64,000 nt of DNA from Amphibalanus amphitrite (lineage: Eukaryota; Arthropoda; Thecostraca; Balanomorpha; Balanidae). Each line of letters starts with the position of its first letter. Within the stretch, counting starts at the first letter, position 1. The position numbers and the translations under genes are program-made. Location of the stretch: NCBI RefSeq assembly GCF_019059575.1, contig NW_024881703.1, forward strand, positions 420,501 through 484,500, read 5' to 3'. The notes beneath the pieces are model-generated. The model saw only the letters and a program-made list of their open reading frames with translations. It had not been told where the DNA came from and made no database searches. Of the stretch, positions 1 to 13,267 are shown piece by piece.

Positions 1-48
1 CGCGTCCGGTTCGGAACAATTAACATCCCAGACGGGGTGGTGGCCGTC

Positions 49-116
49 ATGTCGAAGAGGAAGCCGCAACAGTTGTCTTTGGTAGAACTAGACATGCTGC
101 GGAAAAGGGCAAAAAG
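49..116 (+). CDS. Exon 1 of the hAT/ZMYM1-like gene
   Basis: It begins at the ATG after GGCCGTC and encodes a Lys/Arg-rich start (MSKRKPQQ) ending in RKRAK. It is followed by AG|gtatgt, a strong splice donor, and ends two bases into a codon, which fits the exon at 764. Because the same frame is open from base 1, this may be an internal exon seen only in part. Confidence 0.5.
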
Positions 117-3100
117 GTATGTTGATGTTGATGTGCTGGGAGTTTAAAAAAACAGTCGAATTCGATTTTGTTTTTACTATAATGTGGATGTCAGCAATCA
201 AGATTACAACAGTAGGCCACATCAACATGGGGATTTTAGATTCCATCTCAATTTGTTTAATAGGTACTGGTCATATGGCAATGTTCCATCACGCATTTGC
301 ACAGTAAAGCTATATATATAAAAGTAGTGCATATTTGTTTTTTAAGTTTACATTGTATCAAAATAGTTCATATTTGCGTTAAAGTAGTGTACCTGTAATA
401 ATCTATATCATCTTTTAAGGTAAAATAATTGTTCCAGCCCAAGGGATGCTCCATGACACTTGTAAAATAAGTAGGTATCTAAAACAAGTATTTTGACGTA
501 GCATGGTGCTGGCCATAATGTACATGCTCATTTCTTCATTAATTTCTTATATATATTTTATGCTTTGATCCTCATTTTTACAGTGTGACATTGGAGTCCT
601 CTTGCCACCCTGACCCATACAAGGGATGCCTTCATGACAACTGAAAAACAAAGTAATTTTCATCTAAAGCAAGCATGGGCATGCTCTTCCAACCTTTAAC
701 AATTACATACCAACGTCCTCCTGAAATTTATTTGGTAATTATGTTCTTATCCTTATTTTACAGTGTGCCCTCGGAATCAGAGTCCTCTCCTCAAGCCCCC
801 GTACCTGTCCCTGGAGGCGGTGAATCTGCTGCAGGAGGAAGTACCTCTATGCAGCAAGAGAAGCGAGTAGTGAATATTATGAAAATCAGGAAGTGTTTCC
901 ATACTAGTTTTAGGTAAATTATGGGTGGGTGTTTTTAAAGTGCATTTTCCATGTTGGAATAGTGAATTCTAAGGTGAAACTGTTCCTGTCCTGAGGCCTC
1001 TTGCACCAAACTACTTACCTAGGTAAATTCCGATTTTACCTAAATTCTCTTGCACCAAACTACCCACCAAAAAACGCTACCGTGAAAATCTACCTAGAAA
1101 TTCTACCGAGCGGCATCGGAACTTACCAGTTGTTAAACTCCGACCGGCTGTTTTCCTCTTGCACCGAAAGCCGGAAAGAAGTACTCGCAGAGAAATTTTT
1201 GACGGTTTGACGGTAAACGCGGGCTTCCAAAATAACTAGCAAAACCTTAGGTAAAATGATTCAATTAGAAACAATACCTAGGCACAATACACGATATTCC
1301 ACGGGTACTTTTATGTAAATTAGGCATTACAAAATGTTTAGACAATGATAAATCAATGTTTTATGAGTGAATAATAATATAATTGACCAAATGCTCCATG
1401 GGTTCACAGAGGTGCTTCTCCGTACCAAGGCGATAAACCTCCGTAGCAGAACAGCCAGGTTGAAGACTCACTCGTTGCCATGGAAACGAAGTTTATTTGT
1501 TCAAGTAATTGAATATCAAAATAACTTCTATCGGTATTTACGTAAATGAAAAAATGATTTCATAATACCAAAATGTATATTAATAAAAACAATATCCATT
1601 TAATTGTTTTCTTTAGTTACTATTTGTTTGCGCCCACAAATAATTCGTCGCCGAACAGCCAATCAAAACAAATCCTAAAAACGCGAGCTGTCAACTTTAC
1701 CTAGGTAGGTAGGTAGGATGGTGCAAGAGAAGTTACCGCCGTAGGTAGTTTTACTAGGTAGGTATTTTGCCGATTCTACCTAGCTAGGTATTTTGGTGCA
1801 AGAGGCCTCTGTTCTTTTTAGTGATGGTAAAGTCATTGTTAGATTACAGACAGGCATGGGTTTTAAGCTTTTTTGCTCTCAATGTTTTGTCCCTTTAGTT
1901 TTTTCATGAAGAATATGAATGTGCCTGAATCTTATGAATGGAATTTTCCTAAACAGCACTGATCTTTTTTGTGCTCTGATACTAATGTCATTACGAACTC
2001 CCCAGCTCGCTTCCTGAGAGTAACGATCCTGGACCTGATGATCCTCCACGACCACCTACCGAAGCGGAGCAACCCAGCACTGTTGGATTCCTTGCAGGTA
2101 CTGTCTCTTCACCTCCTCTGCCCAGCTACCAGTACTTAGTCCATATTTGCACTAATGCGAATGAAGCCCACCTGTCAAACCCCTGTGTTAATAAAAACAA
2201 TTACGCGTGTGAACCCATCCACGTGTTAAGTAATCGAGTGGTATCAGTTAAAAGTTTTGACATTCAGAAATATATATTGACGGTTCCCAGCTAGATCATC
2301 CTTAGTGCTGCTTTTTTACCATTTTCCCAAAGCCAAAACTTCTGAAGAGGCAGCGACATATTATAGCACTAAGCTGATGATTTTCGCACTCGATACCTCG
2401 GCACAAAATAAAATTTATGCCGTATCAGTGTGATGCTAGAGCAACGTACCCAGAAATGCATCCTGATATATTCCTAATGCAGAATTCTGCTTTGTTTTCT
2501 AAATGAGTCATTTCCTTTATATCTGATTTAAAGCCCCGGCAGTGTTAAACAGTGAAGAAATGGGACGTGCGCTAATTTTTGTCTCTTGGCCCTGTCCTTT
2601 CAGGAGATCCAGGCTCCTCAAATCCTTCGAAGGAAACTCACTGCTCCTTTCCCTGCTGCGGCGGCCGGCAGCAAAACAAGCCGTTCCAGCCCAAGGAAGA
2701 AAGCATCCTCAGCCTGCTGCCAACCCAAATGCACATGGGAAAGACGCGTCGGTTCCGAGCGGACTGGTATTCGCGCTACCCGTGGATATCCGTTTGCGTG
2801 GCCAAGAGGGCGATCTTGTGCTATTTCTGTGTCTTTGCATCGCTCTGCCAGCTAGTGCCAAGCACAAAAGTTTCATCCAGCTTCACAACCACGGGGTTTC
2901 AGAACTGGCGAAAGGCCACCGACAAGCTTTCAGAGCATGATAAAAGCGACTTTCACGCGAGCTCGGTGATGGCTGTTCGTCATCTCACTGAAAAAGAGTC
3001 CATAGGAAAATCCCTTGGGCATCAGGATGAAGCGTCCAAAAAAGAGCGTAGAGACATTTTGATGATGCAACTAGCTTCTCTGAGATTTCTTCTTCGACAG

Positions 3101-4822
3101 GGTATGGCAATAAGAGGTCACGATGAGATTGAGGGCAATCTGCGCCAACTCATGTTGCTGCAAGCAAAGGGCAAAGGGGACCCAGTGACGGCATGGGTCA
3201 ATCGTGGCACATATCTCAGTCACGATGTAGTGAATGAACTCATTTCAGACATTGGCCAAGCTATTGCACGTAAGGTGATTGACGATGTTCGGGCCGCAGG
3301 AAAATACGCCCTGCTAGTTGACGAAACACGCGACGTGAGAAGCTCTGAGCAGCTGACGGTAGTACTGCGCTGGGTAGCTGAAAGCTTTGAAATTCATGAA
3401 GATTTCGTCGGTTTCATGAGTATGGAAAAGGTTGACGCCGCGAGCCTGACAGGGGCCATAAAAGACGTTTTGGTTAGACGCATGCTGCCACTATCTAACT
3501 GTAGAGGACAGGGATACGACGGGGCTAGTGCGATGATGGGAAAATTTACCGGGGTTGCTGCGAGAATCCGAATGGAAGTGCCAGGTGCTGTAGCTGTTCA
3601 TTGTCTGGCACACTGCCTTGATTTTTGTTTGCGAGATGCCGTCCGAAAAGTGCGGCTGGCTAGGCAGGCCCTGGATGCTGCCAGGGAATGTGTTAAAGTC
3701 ATCACATCCTCACCGTAACGCGGCGCTCTTTTTGCGGCCCTCAAAGCTGACATGCGTCCCGATGGAGGAGGCCTTCGTCCCCTATGCCCCACGAGGTGGA
3801 CTGTTCGAAACGTGTCCATCGGTGCTCTCTCGACAAACTATGAGGTGGCTCACGAAACCCTTATCCAGGTGAACGATGACGGTGTGGGAGACAATGCGTC
3901 ACGGGCGGGGGGAGTCATGGGGCTCATGAAGCAGTTTGACACATTTTTTGGCCTAAAAGTTCTATACCTTGTGTTCGGGGGACTAGAGCAAGTGTCTCGA
4001 ACGCTCCAGTCTAAAGCATTGAATATTCAGGAAGCTCGGCGCTCCGTGAGCTTGGGCCGAGCGTATCTGGCAGGACTTCGTAAAGATGAAGTGTTCGGCG
4101 AGGTCTTTGCTAAGGCAGAGAGCGAGGCCATTGACCTGGGCTTCGTCAGTGAGCCTCGTCTCCCGAGAACAAAGAAACCGCCACGCAAGCTTGACCAACA
4201 GCCAGGCACGGCGCACGCAGATGACAGTCCCAAAGACTACTATCGGCGACAGTTTTATGAGATCATCGACACAGTCGATGGTCAGATGGCAGCGCGTTTC
4301 AATCAGGAGACATTCCTGCTGCCTGAGACCATAGAAAAACTGCTTCTCGGCGCTGCCAATGGCGAGAGTGATTGTGCTGAGCTCCCGACAGAACTTAAAA
4401 CTTACAAAGACGATCTTGACTTCGAACGGCTTCAGATCCAGCTGAAAATGCTCCCAGACCTTATCAAAGACCTGCAGGCTTGTGGGAAATTCCCACAACT
4501 TAAACAAGTGACCAGCGTACAATCTCTAGCTGAGATTATGAAGGAAGTCAGCATGAAACTCATGTTTTCCGAGATTCTGGCACTGGTTAAGCTGTTCTTG
4601 ATCATCCCTGTCACAACAGCCTCTGCAGAACGGTCCTTTTCAGCCTTAAGAAGGCTAAAAGTAAAAACGTACCTCAGGGGAACCATGACCCAGGAACGCT
4701 TGAACAGCGTGGCATTGACACACATTCACAAAGCCTACGCAGACAGCGTTGACCTCAGTGTGATTGCCAAAAACCTCATCACGGCCAACGACAGGCGGCT
4801 GCACTTTTTTGGGCAGGTTTAG
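49..4822 (+). CDS. Four-exon TTF zinc-finger / hAT transposase-derived gene (ZMYM1-like), one in-frame stop
   Basis: Exons 49-116, 764-913, 2006-2097 and 2604-4822 join through canonical GT-AG introns with matching phases, giving exactly 843 codons. The protein has a low-complexity Ser/Pro-rich N-terminus, a TTF-type zinc finger (about residues 145-225, with W..RYPW, a CYFC pair, GFQNWRKA and a late His), then a hAT RNase-H-like core: LVDETRD (candidate first Asp, about 343), GQGYDGASAMMGK, HCLAHCLDFCL and CPTRWTVR. It ends with the hAT dimerisation motif LIIPVTTASAERSFSALRR (about 730-800). Such proteins are hAT transposases or host genes derived from them (ZMYM1 type), DNA-binding and nuclear. 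A TAA at 3716-3718 (codon 475) interrupts an otherwise open frame, so the gene is a very young pseudogene, a readthrough case or a sequencing error. The frame is also open upstream of the ATG to the window edge, so the true start may lie outside. No terminal inverted repeats were found around it. Confidence 0.72.
404..763 (+). repeat. 180-bp tandem duplication that includes a decayed copy of the exon-2 acceptor
   Basis: The string CAAGGGATG at 440 recurs at 620, and the polypyrimidine-TTTTACAGTGTG acceptor at 583 recurs at 763. Both pairs are offset by exactly 180 bases. Similarity continues a short way into the exon (GGAGTCCTCT against AGAGTCCTCT). The upstream copy runs into a stop soon after its acceptor, so only the downstream copy looks usable. 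Copies differ by many substitutions and small gaps, so the duplication is not recent. Confidence 0.55.
764..913 (+). CDS. Exon 2 of the hAT/ZMYM1-like gene
   Basis: It is preceded by TTATTTTACAG and followed by AG|gtaaat. It is 150 bases long and so keeps phase. It encodes a Ser/Pro/Gly-rich stretch (SVPSESESSPQ, VPGGGES) and then a basic segment, as expected for the disordered region ahead of the zinc finger. No known domain is visible. Confidence 0.55.
993..1809. mobile_element. Non-autonomous inverted-repeat element (MITE) in intron 2
   Basis: The left end reads GAGGCCTCTTGCACCAAA followed by TAC..ACCTAGGTA, and the right end is its reverse complement (GGTGCAAGAGGCCTC, ending at 1809). 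A second inner pair of the CTCTTGCACCA motif lies about 45 bases in on the left and 80 on the right, so the ends are compound inverted repeats. The 817-bp interior has no coding potential. No clear target duplication was seen and the superfamily cannot be assigned. It lies wholly inside intron 2 and leaves splice sites intact. Confidence 0.75.
2006..2097 (+). CDS. Exon 3 of the hAT/ZMYM1-like gene
   Basis: It is preceded by CCCCAG and followed by CAG|gtactg. It is 92 bases long and encodes a Pro/Glu-rich segment (LPESNDPGPDDPPRPP). It enters in the phase left by exon 2 and leaves the first base of a Gly codon completed by the exon at 2604. The phase match is the main evidence. Confidence 0.55.
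2604..4822 (+). CDS. Exon 4: zinc finger and hAT transposase core
   Basis: The acceptor is CCTTTCAG at 2603. The exon holds the whole recognisable protein: a Cys pair region (FPCCGG), the TTF zinc finger, the RNase-H-like fold with its inserted helical part, and the C-terminal dimerisation segment. The terminal stop is TAG at 4820-4822. Reading is open across the exon apart from the TAA at 3716-3718, whose two sides lie in the same frame and match the family continuously (VKVITSSP before, RGALFAALKADM after). Large single coding exons are usual for hAT-derived genes. Confidence 0.82.
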
Positions 4823-5330
4823 GTTAGAACATGTGAAATGTGTACTGCGTGCCTCTGATGTCTACTGCGTGCCCATTTGTATGTATTGTGGCCCAGCCGT
4901 TTGTACATATGTATGTGCACTGTACAGTTTGCACCTGTGATGCGAACAGCGCATTCCTTCAGTGGGTATCGTCACTTGTCGATATAAGGATTCTCTGCTT
5001 GAGATTCCCGGCTGAAGATTGTTGCATTGTACATGTCTTATGCTATTGTTGTTGAATAATACTACGATGGCTTCTTGATAATTTGATACATGGAGGATAT
5101 ATGGGACTTCTCAAGCGACAATAAGGAAGAGACAAATACATACTTTAGAACATTACTTATATGGAATCGGATATAGTCTCATATTTGATTGGTAAAGCCC
5201 GGTTAAGTCTACTCTTAATAGAAACTGTTAGCCTGTCTAAGATACCCGGAGAATCAGCCTATGTTAACCACGCATTGAGGGGTGGGCTACAATTTCTCAA
5301 CTTTTTTGATAAAAAAAAATCACCGTGTCA
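4823..5330. other. Downstream flank, no gene seen
   Basis: AT-rich sequence after the transposase-derived gene. No canonical AATAAA was found close to the stop, and no open frame resembles a known protein. Confidence 0.5.
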
Positions 5331-5440
5331 AGGCTTTGACGAAAAATAAGTGGCCTAAATCCGATGAGAAAACAGGATTTGGGGGTACCCTAGGTTTGGC
5401 GCCGGTGCCCCCCCCCCTTGTCCCAAATCGTTCCGCCGCC
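5330..5440. repeat. Fragment of the small hAT-type element also present at 37.4 kb
   Basis: The stretch AAATAAGTGGCCTAAA through GGGGGTACCCTAGG closely matches 37,577-37,628 inside the complete 256-bp element at 37,429-37,684. Only part of that element is recognisable here, and it runs into the composite repeat. Confidence 0.55.
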
Positions 5441-6610
5441 TATGTCTCCTTCATCGCACTTCTTCGCTCCCCCTCCCTCCCTCCCTCGAGTTCCTCCCCT
5501 TCCCTCCACTCCCTCCCTTCCCCTCCTCTCCCCTCCACTCCAATCTCCTCTTGGTAGTGAAAAAAGTACTGGCTAGTGGCTTCTTCCCCGCCCGCGCCGC
5601 AGATACATATACGTTTTTAGGTCCCAGTTCAAGACGCTATACGTATATTGGTACGCTCGTAATACTAAACATGATCGCTATTTTTTCAGTATTTTGTGGA
5701 ATTCTGTAACTAACCTATCCCAAATCTGAGTGACTCGCCCCGACCCTCCCCCGCCTTCCTCCCTCTGCACCCCCCCCCCCCCGGGACCCACCACTCACGA
5801 TCGGTAATGTTTTCAGTGCTAAAGATATAATTATGCCTGCTCTGTTTCCGTCTCCTTCTTCCCTCTCTGCCTTTGTCTCTGTATCTGTCTCGTCTCGGAT
5901 TCCATCCCCATCTCCGTCCCAGTTCCCGTCCCAGCTCCCATTCCCGCTCCCGCTCCCGCTCTCTTTCTCCTTCCCCGTGTTCATCCCCCTCCCGCTGACC
6001 GCTTCATCTCCGTCTCCGCCTCTGTCTCCGTCTCGTCTCTGTCTCTGTCTCTGTATCTGTCTGGTCTCCGATTCCGCGCCGTCTCCGTCCCCGTTCCCGC
6101 GCTCCCGCTCCCGCTCTCTTTGTCTCCGTCTCCGTCCCCGCTCCTGCTGGCCGCTACATCTCCGTCTCCGTCTTCGTCTCCGTCCTGTCCCCGTGCCCTT
6201 CCCTGTGACCTTCCCCGTCCCCACTAAACATATTCGATAATCTTGTCAGTATTTTGTGGAATTCTGTAACCAACCTATCCCAAATCTGGGTACCTCGCCC
6301 CTCTCCCCCCCCCCCGCCCGCCACTCAGGATCGGTAATGTAGTTATTCGTAGCGGCCGAGTGCTGCAACTAAGCTGTAAGTGCATTTTAAAAACATCTTT
6401 CGGCTCCATCCTCTGTACTTGTTCTCTCACCGACTCAATCATTTGCTCACTTACCCTTCCTTCCCTCCCTCCATCATTTCTTTATCCATCCATCCACCCA
6501 CCATACCTACCCCCCCCCCCCTTCCCATGTCTGTATCATACCGCATTCCCGCTGTCCGGCAGCGGCCGCTCTGACGGCACCGCAGTTACCGCACCAACCC
6601 CTCCGCCCGC
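5440..6610 (+). repeat. Composite repeat, copy 1 (5'-truncated)
   Basis: This holds the pyrimidine-rich block from CTCCTTCATCGCACTTC, the segment around TGGTACGCTCGTAATAC, a TTTTGTGGAATTCTGTAAC block, a (CCGTCTCCGTCTC)-type minisatellite and the CCACTCAGGATCGGTAATG tail. All recur in the same order in the copies ending near 9.37, 11.58 and 20.42 kb. The unit lacks its SINE-like head here. Long open frames on both strands reflect the three-base bias of the minisatellite and are not genes. Confidence 0.8.
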
Positions 6611-6815
6611 TCGCCCCACACTGCGCCGCCGCCGGCCCGTGACTGCGGCCGGTCGGTCACGTGGGGACCGCAGCGACCTCTACGGGGTCGCGACCCTAGC
6701 GGCCGGGTAATGCAACTAAAGATGTAAGTACGTTTTAAAAACATCCCGAGCTGGAATCGAACCAGCGACCCACACCACACAAGTCCACCACTCTACCAAC
6801 AGAGCTATCAAGGAC
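6560..6815 (-). mobile_element. tRNA-derived SINE-like module, copy 1
   Basis: On the minus strand, 6815-6742 reads as a tRNA-like head: TAGCTCTGTTGGTAGAG (A box) and GGTCGCTGGTTCGATTCC (B box), closest by eye to eukaryotic tRNA-Tyr. The acceptor-stem halves do not pair, so it is not a working tRNA. The body continues to lower coordinates through a GC-rich block (CCGGCCGCTAGGGTCG and onward). Sister copies lie at 9.3, 18.1 and 22.2 kb. Confidence 0.7.
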
Positions 6816-7436
6816 GGGAACGTCGACGCTTTGAATAAGCCTAGGTACCCTGCACGGCTTGATGACATGGTCTGGTGCGTATTGCGGCTTTTACGGCGAA
6901 GTGGTTGGGAGCAAATTTGGTTTTAAATGAAGGTTATACGCCATGTTTCTTGACCAAATTTTCAGAACAAGAGGGCTAAAGCAAGACAGTACGCTGAAAT
7001 TGGTTGTCCAGCGGCGACATGCACGTTTTATGATCGGCGATCGCCGGTCGTGTGAGCTAACGTCACGCAGACAGTCGGCGCCATCTCTGGAGCGTCTGGC
7101 GACATAGTCGAGGGGCCGAGTTTTGCCATTTGGGGGGTGCCAGTGCGATTGAAAATGTGCCTATACGCTAGCCACGGCCGGGAGCTGTCGATTGCTGTTG
7201 GAATCGTGTCTGTAGGTAGTGTGTGTCGACCGTGAGAGGGATCTGACTGAAACGCTTCACGTATTATTTATTGTCGACGCTAATCGTCGTTTGAACTATT
7301 GATATACACTGTGGTTTGAACATCTATATAGAAATCCCTGCCCGTCCTAGGTCACCCTCCCGCGCCTACCGGCGCTAATCGTCGTTTGAACATCTATATA
7401 GAAATCCCTGCCCGTCCCGTCCATAATGCCCGCTTT

Positions 7437-7496
<60 letters not shown>

Positions 7497-9364
7497 CCTT
7501 TCCCTTTCTCACTCCCTCCCTGCCTCCATCCCTCTTCCCTCCGCTCTCTGACTTTGTCGATCACTGATCCAATCGTATGCTTACTTACCCCTCCCCATCC
7601 GTCTCTCTCCCTCCTCTCCCCGTCTCCTTCATCGCACTTCTTCGCTCCCCCTCCCTCCCTCCCTCGATTTCCTCCCCTTCCCTCCACTCCCTCCCTTCCC
7701 CTCCTCTCCCCTCCACTCCAATCTCCTCTTGGTACTGAAAAAAGTACTGGCTAGTGGCTTCTTCCCCGCCCGCGCCGCAGATACATATACGTTTTTATGT
7801 CCCAGTACAAGACGCTATACGTATATTGGTACGCTTGTAATACTAAACATGATCGCTATTTTTTCAGTATTTTGTGGAATTCTGTAACTAACCTATCCCA
7901 AATCTGAGTGACTCGCCCCGACCCTCCCCCGCCTTCCTCCCTTTGCACCCCCCCCCCCCCCGGGACCTACCACTCACGATCGGTACCTAATGTTTTCAGT
8001 GCTAAAGATATAATTATGCCTGCTCTGTTTCCGTCTCCGTCTTCCCTCTCTGCCTTTGTCTCTGTATCTGTCTCGTCTCGGATTCCATCCCCATCTCCGT
8101 CCCAGTTCCCGTCCCAGCTCCCATTCCCGCTCCCGCTCCCGCTCTCTTTCTCCGTCCCCGTCCTCATTCCCCTCCCACTGACCGCTTCATCTCCGTCTCC
8201 GCCTCTGTCTCCGTCTCGTCTCTGTCTCTGTCTCTGTCTCTGTCTCTGTATCTGTCTGGTCTCCGATTCCGTCGCCATCTCCGTCCCCGTTCCCGCGCTC
8301 CCGCTCCCGCTCTCTTTGTCTCCGTCCCCGTCCCCGCTCCTGTTGGCCGCTACATCTCCGTCTCCGTCTTCGTCTCCGTCTTGTCCCCGTGCCCTTCCCT
8401 GTGCCCTTCCCCGTCCCCACTAAACATAATCGATAATCTTGTCAGTATTTTGTGGAATTCTGTAACTAACCTATCCCAAATCTGAGTGACTCGCCCCGAC
8501 CCTCCCCCGCCTTCCTCCCTCTGCACCCCCCCCCCCCGGACCCACCACTCACGATCGGTAATGTTTTCAGTGCTAAAGATATAATTATGCCTGCTCTGTT
8601 TCCGTCTCCGTCTTCTCTCTCTGCCTTTGTCTCTGTATCTGTCTCGTCTCGGATTCCATCCCCATCTCCGTCCCAGTTCCCGTCCTAGCTCCCATTCCCG
8701 CTCCCGCTCTCTTTCTCCGTCCCCGTCTTCATCCCCCTCCCGCTGACCGCTTCATCTCCGTCTCCGCCTCTGTCTCTGTCTCGTCTCTGTCTCTGTCTCT
8801 GTATCTGTCTGGTCTCCGATTCCGTCGCCGTCTCCGTCCCCGTTCCCGCGCTCCCGCTCCCGCTCTCTTTGTCTCCGTCTCCGTCCCCGCTCCTGCTGGC
8901 CGCTACATCTCCGTCTCCGTCTTCGTCTCCGTCCTGTCCCCGTGCCTTTCCCTGTGCCCTTCCCCGTCCCCACTAAACATAATCGATAATCTTGTCAGTA
9001 TTTTGTGGAATTCTGTAACCAACCTATCCCAAATCTGGGTACCTCGCCCCCCCCCCCCCCGCCCGCCACTAAGGATCGGTAATGTAGTTATTCGTAGCGG
9101 CCGAGTGCTGCAACTAAGCTGTAAGTGCATTTTAAAAACATCTTTCGGCTCCATCCTCTGTACTTGTTCTCTCACCGACTCCAATCATTTGCTCACTTAC
9201 CCTTCCTTCCCTCCCTCCATCATTTCTTCATCCATCCATCCACCATTTACCTACCCCCCCCCCCTTCCCATGTCTGTATCATGCCGCATTCCCGCTGTCT
9301 GGCAGCGGCCGCTCTGACGGCACCGCAGTTACCGCACCAACCCCTCCGCCCGCTCGCCCCACAC

Positions 9365-9365
<1 letters not shown>
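6600..9365 (+). repeat. Composite repeat, copy 2 (complete, about 2.7 kb)
   Basis: Order: SINE-like module, a spacer from GAATAAGCCTAGGTACC to TTATTTATTGTCGAC, two CACCCTCCCGCGCCTACCGG blocks, a CT tract (7,438-7,494), a pyrimidine-rich block, then the GTGGAATTCTGTAAC block and minisatellite present twice (7,850-8,430 and 8,445-8,990), and the tail. It is joined head to tail with copies 1 and 3, so the unit behaves like a tandem array rather than scattered single insertions. Confidence 0.8.
7438..7494. repeat. (CT)n microsatellite
   Basis: Uninterrupted CT dinucleotide tract within composite repeat copy 2. The same position holds longer tracts in copies 3 and 4. Confidence 0.95.
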
Positions 9366-11580
<2,215 letters not shown>

Positions 11581-13259
11581 GTACATAGAATACTAGGTAA
11601 CACCGGTTTGTCCGCTCAACACAGGGTCAATGGTTACCACTTTCTTCAGCTGACGTCTGTGACCTTGAGCTGACCTAGGATGATAAACAGCTGACAATTT
11701 AGGCCATTTGGAGCTCACTTGACAGCTGAAGAGCGTGATTTAAAATATAAATATTTGTCAGGCACTGACAAAAGATATTATTCACCAGTCATTTTTTAAG
11801 CACATTCTGTCATAAATTAGCTGACTCCCTCTGGTCTTCCACACGGCAGAAAATGCAAGTGCAAATTCTGCCGTCTTGAAGGGGCCAAACGCTTATGATA
11901 CACATGATCGTTTCTCTCAGAGCACAACGGAAACTGCGAGAAAACAAGAGAGAGTCGGACTCTACAAATGAATGAATTTGGAAGAAAAATAGCTGTATTT
12001 TTTCCTGTGGAAATGTTGACTTTGAAAACATTGGCCATCAACTATAAAATTGCCCCCAAATATGAAAATGTGTGAATTGACAAAACAGGTAATCTTGCTG
12101 TTTTTGCCCAAGTTTGTTCATGATTGAGAGGGATTCGATGCGAAAATGCACTGAAAAATACTTTTGGAAGCGAGGTTTCAATCAGTATATTAATTTTGAT
12201 TTTTAATTTAACGCTAGTCCCACTTTTCCCTCCAAGAAAATATATTTGTCAATTTTCCAATAATCAAGTTATGCGTCATTGCTTTGAAAATAAAGAGAGT
12301 CGGACCGTAATTCTTTCAAAATGACTGGTCGTGCTCAATATCTAACGGAATATATCAACAGATTGGCCAGACTCATTGGCTAAGTATGTTTAAATTGCAT
12401 TTTTCTTACTTTCTGCAGATTTTCCTGCAAAATTTTACTGTAGTTTAAGCTGCGTTTCCTGCAGATTGTGTTCACAGACCAATGGGAGACAAGTATTTCT
12501 TCATCAACAGGTTTATTCGCCATCAATTGGTCTAGCGGGTATTTTTCGTATGCGCAGCTTATGTCACAGCTGCGTAAGAACACGTTCGCTTTAAATCATT
12601 GTGGATATTTCTTTGCGGAATATCAAAGGTCAATGTGTTTTCATAAGATTTGTGGTGCCGGGATTATCGTCATTAACTAATTACTTGATATACTTTAATG
12701 GGGAGTGGTGTAATGCCCGCACGACTGTTGACTTTCATTGTAATTGCTTGAGCTGGTTCCTGAGCCGCCTCAGATAGCAGGATGGTGTGTCAAGTATCTG
12801 ATCATGGCCTGACCGGAAGGTGGGTATCCAGACCCCTAGCTCAATATTAATCTCAGATGAAGCCTGTATATATGTCTTAGAGCTTGTTAAAGTTTTAACC
12901 TCACCTACATATAACCTAACATAACCTGAAAGAACCAGACGTGCTAGAACCCTTATTTTGGTCAAGTGCTGATGAGCAGAAAAATATTAACTTTTTGACC
13001 ATTTGCCATGCCTACCTTGACCTATGTCTGGACGAGGGTTTCTCGGTTACTGTGTAGATAAACTATGGTGAAGATAAAAAACATCATCTACCCTAGCCTA
13101 ACCTTTGCGTACTAAACTACCACTTTTGGTAAATGTTCAGAAAGAGTGATTCACTTTTCAGGCATACATTTTGTACATTCTTGCACTATTTGACATCCTG
13201 AATCCAGATATGATATTTACATGTGATACAAATACAAAACAAAAATCAAACCTTACCTA
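11581..13259. other. AT-rich stretch without recognised genes
   Basis: No protein match was recognised. Imperfect inverted copies of AGATATT...CCAGTCATTTT at about 11,773 and 12,317-12,342 hint at an old 570-bp inverted-repeat element, but the match is weak. CCTAACCTAA-like motifs occur near 12.9-13.1 kb and 13.25 kb. Confidence 0.4.
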
Positions 13260-13267
13260 ACCCCATG

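Noticed and set aside
119-307. 62-residue open frame in intron 1
   Set aside because: No motif, AT-rich, and placed inside an intron of the phase-consistent gene model.
3983-4522. 179-residue minus-strand open frame opposite the transposase
   Set aside because: Shadow of the well-supported plus-strand hAT coding sequence.
6742-6815. A working tRNA-Tyr gene on the minus strand
   Set aside because: A and B boxes are present, but the acceptor-stem halves do not pair and the unit recurs with body sequence, so it is a SINE-like head.
11773-12342. 570-bp inverted-repeat element
   Set aside because: The ends match over only about 15 bases with gaps and there is no target duplication; noted as weak in the stretch description.
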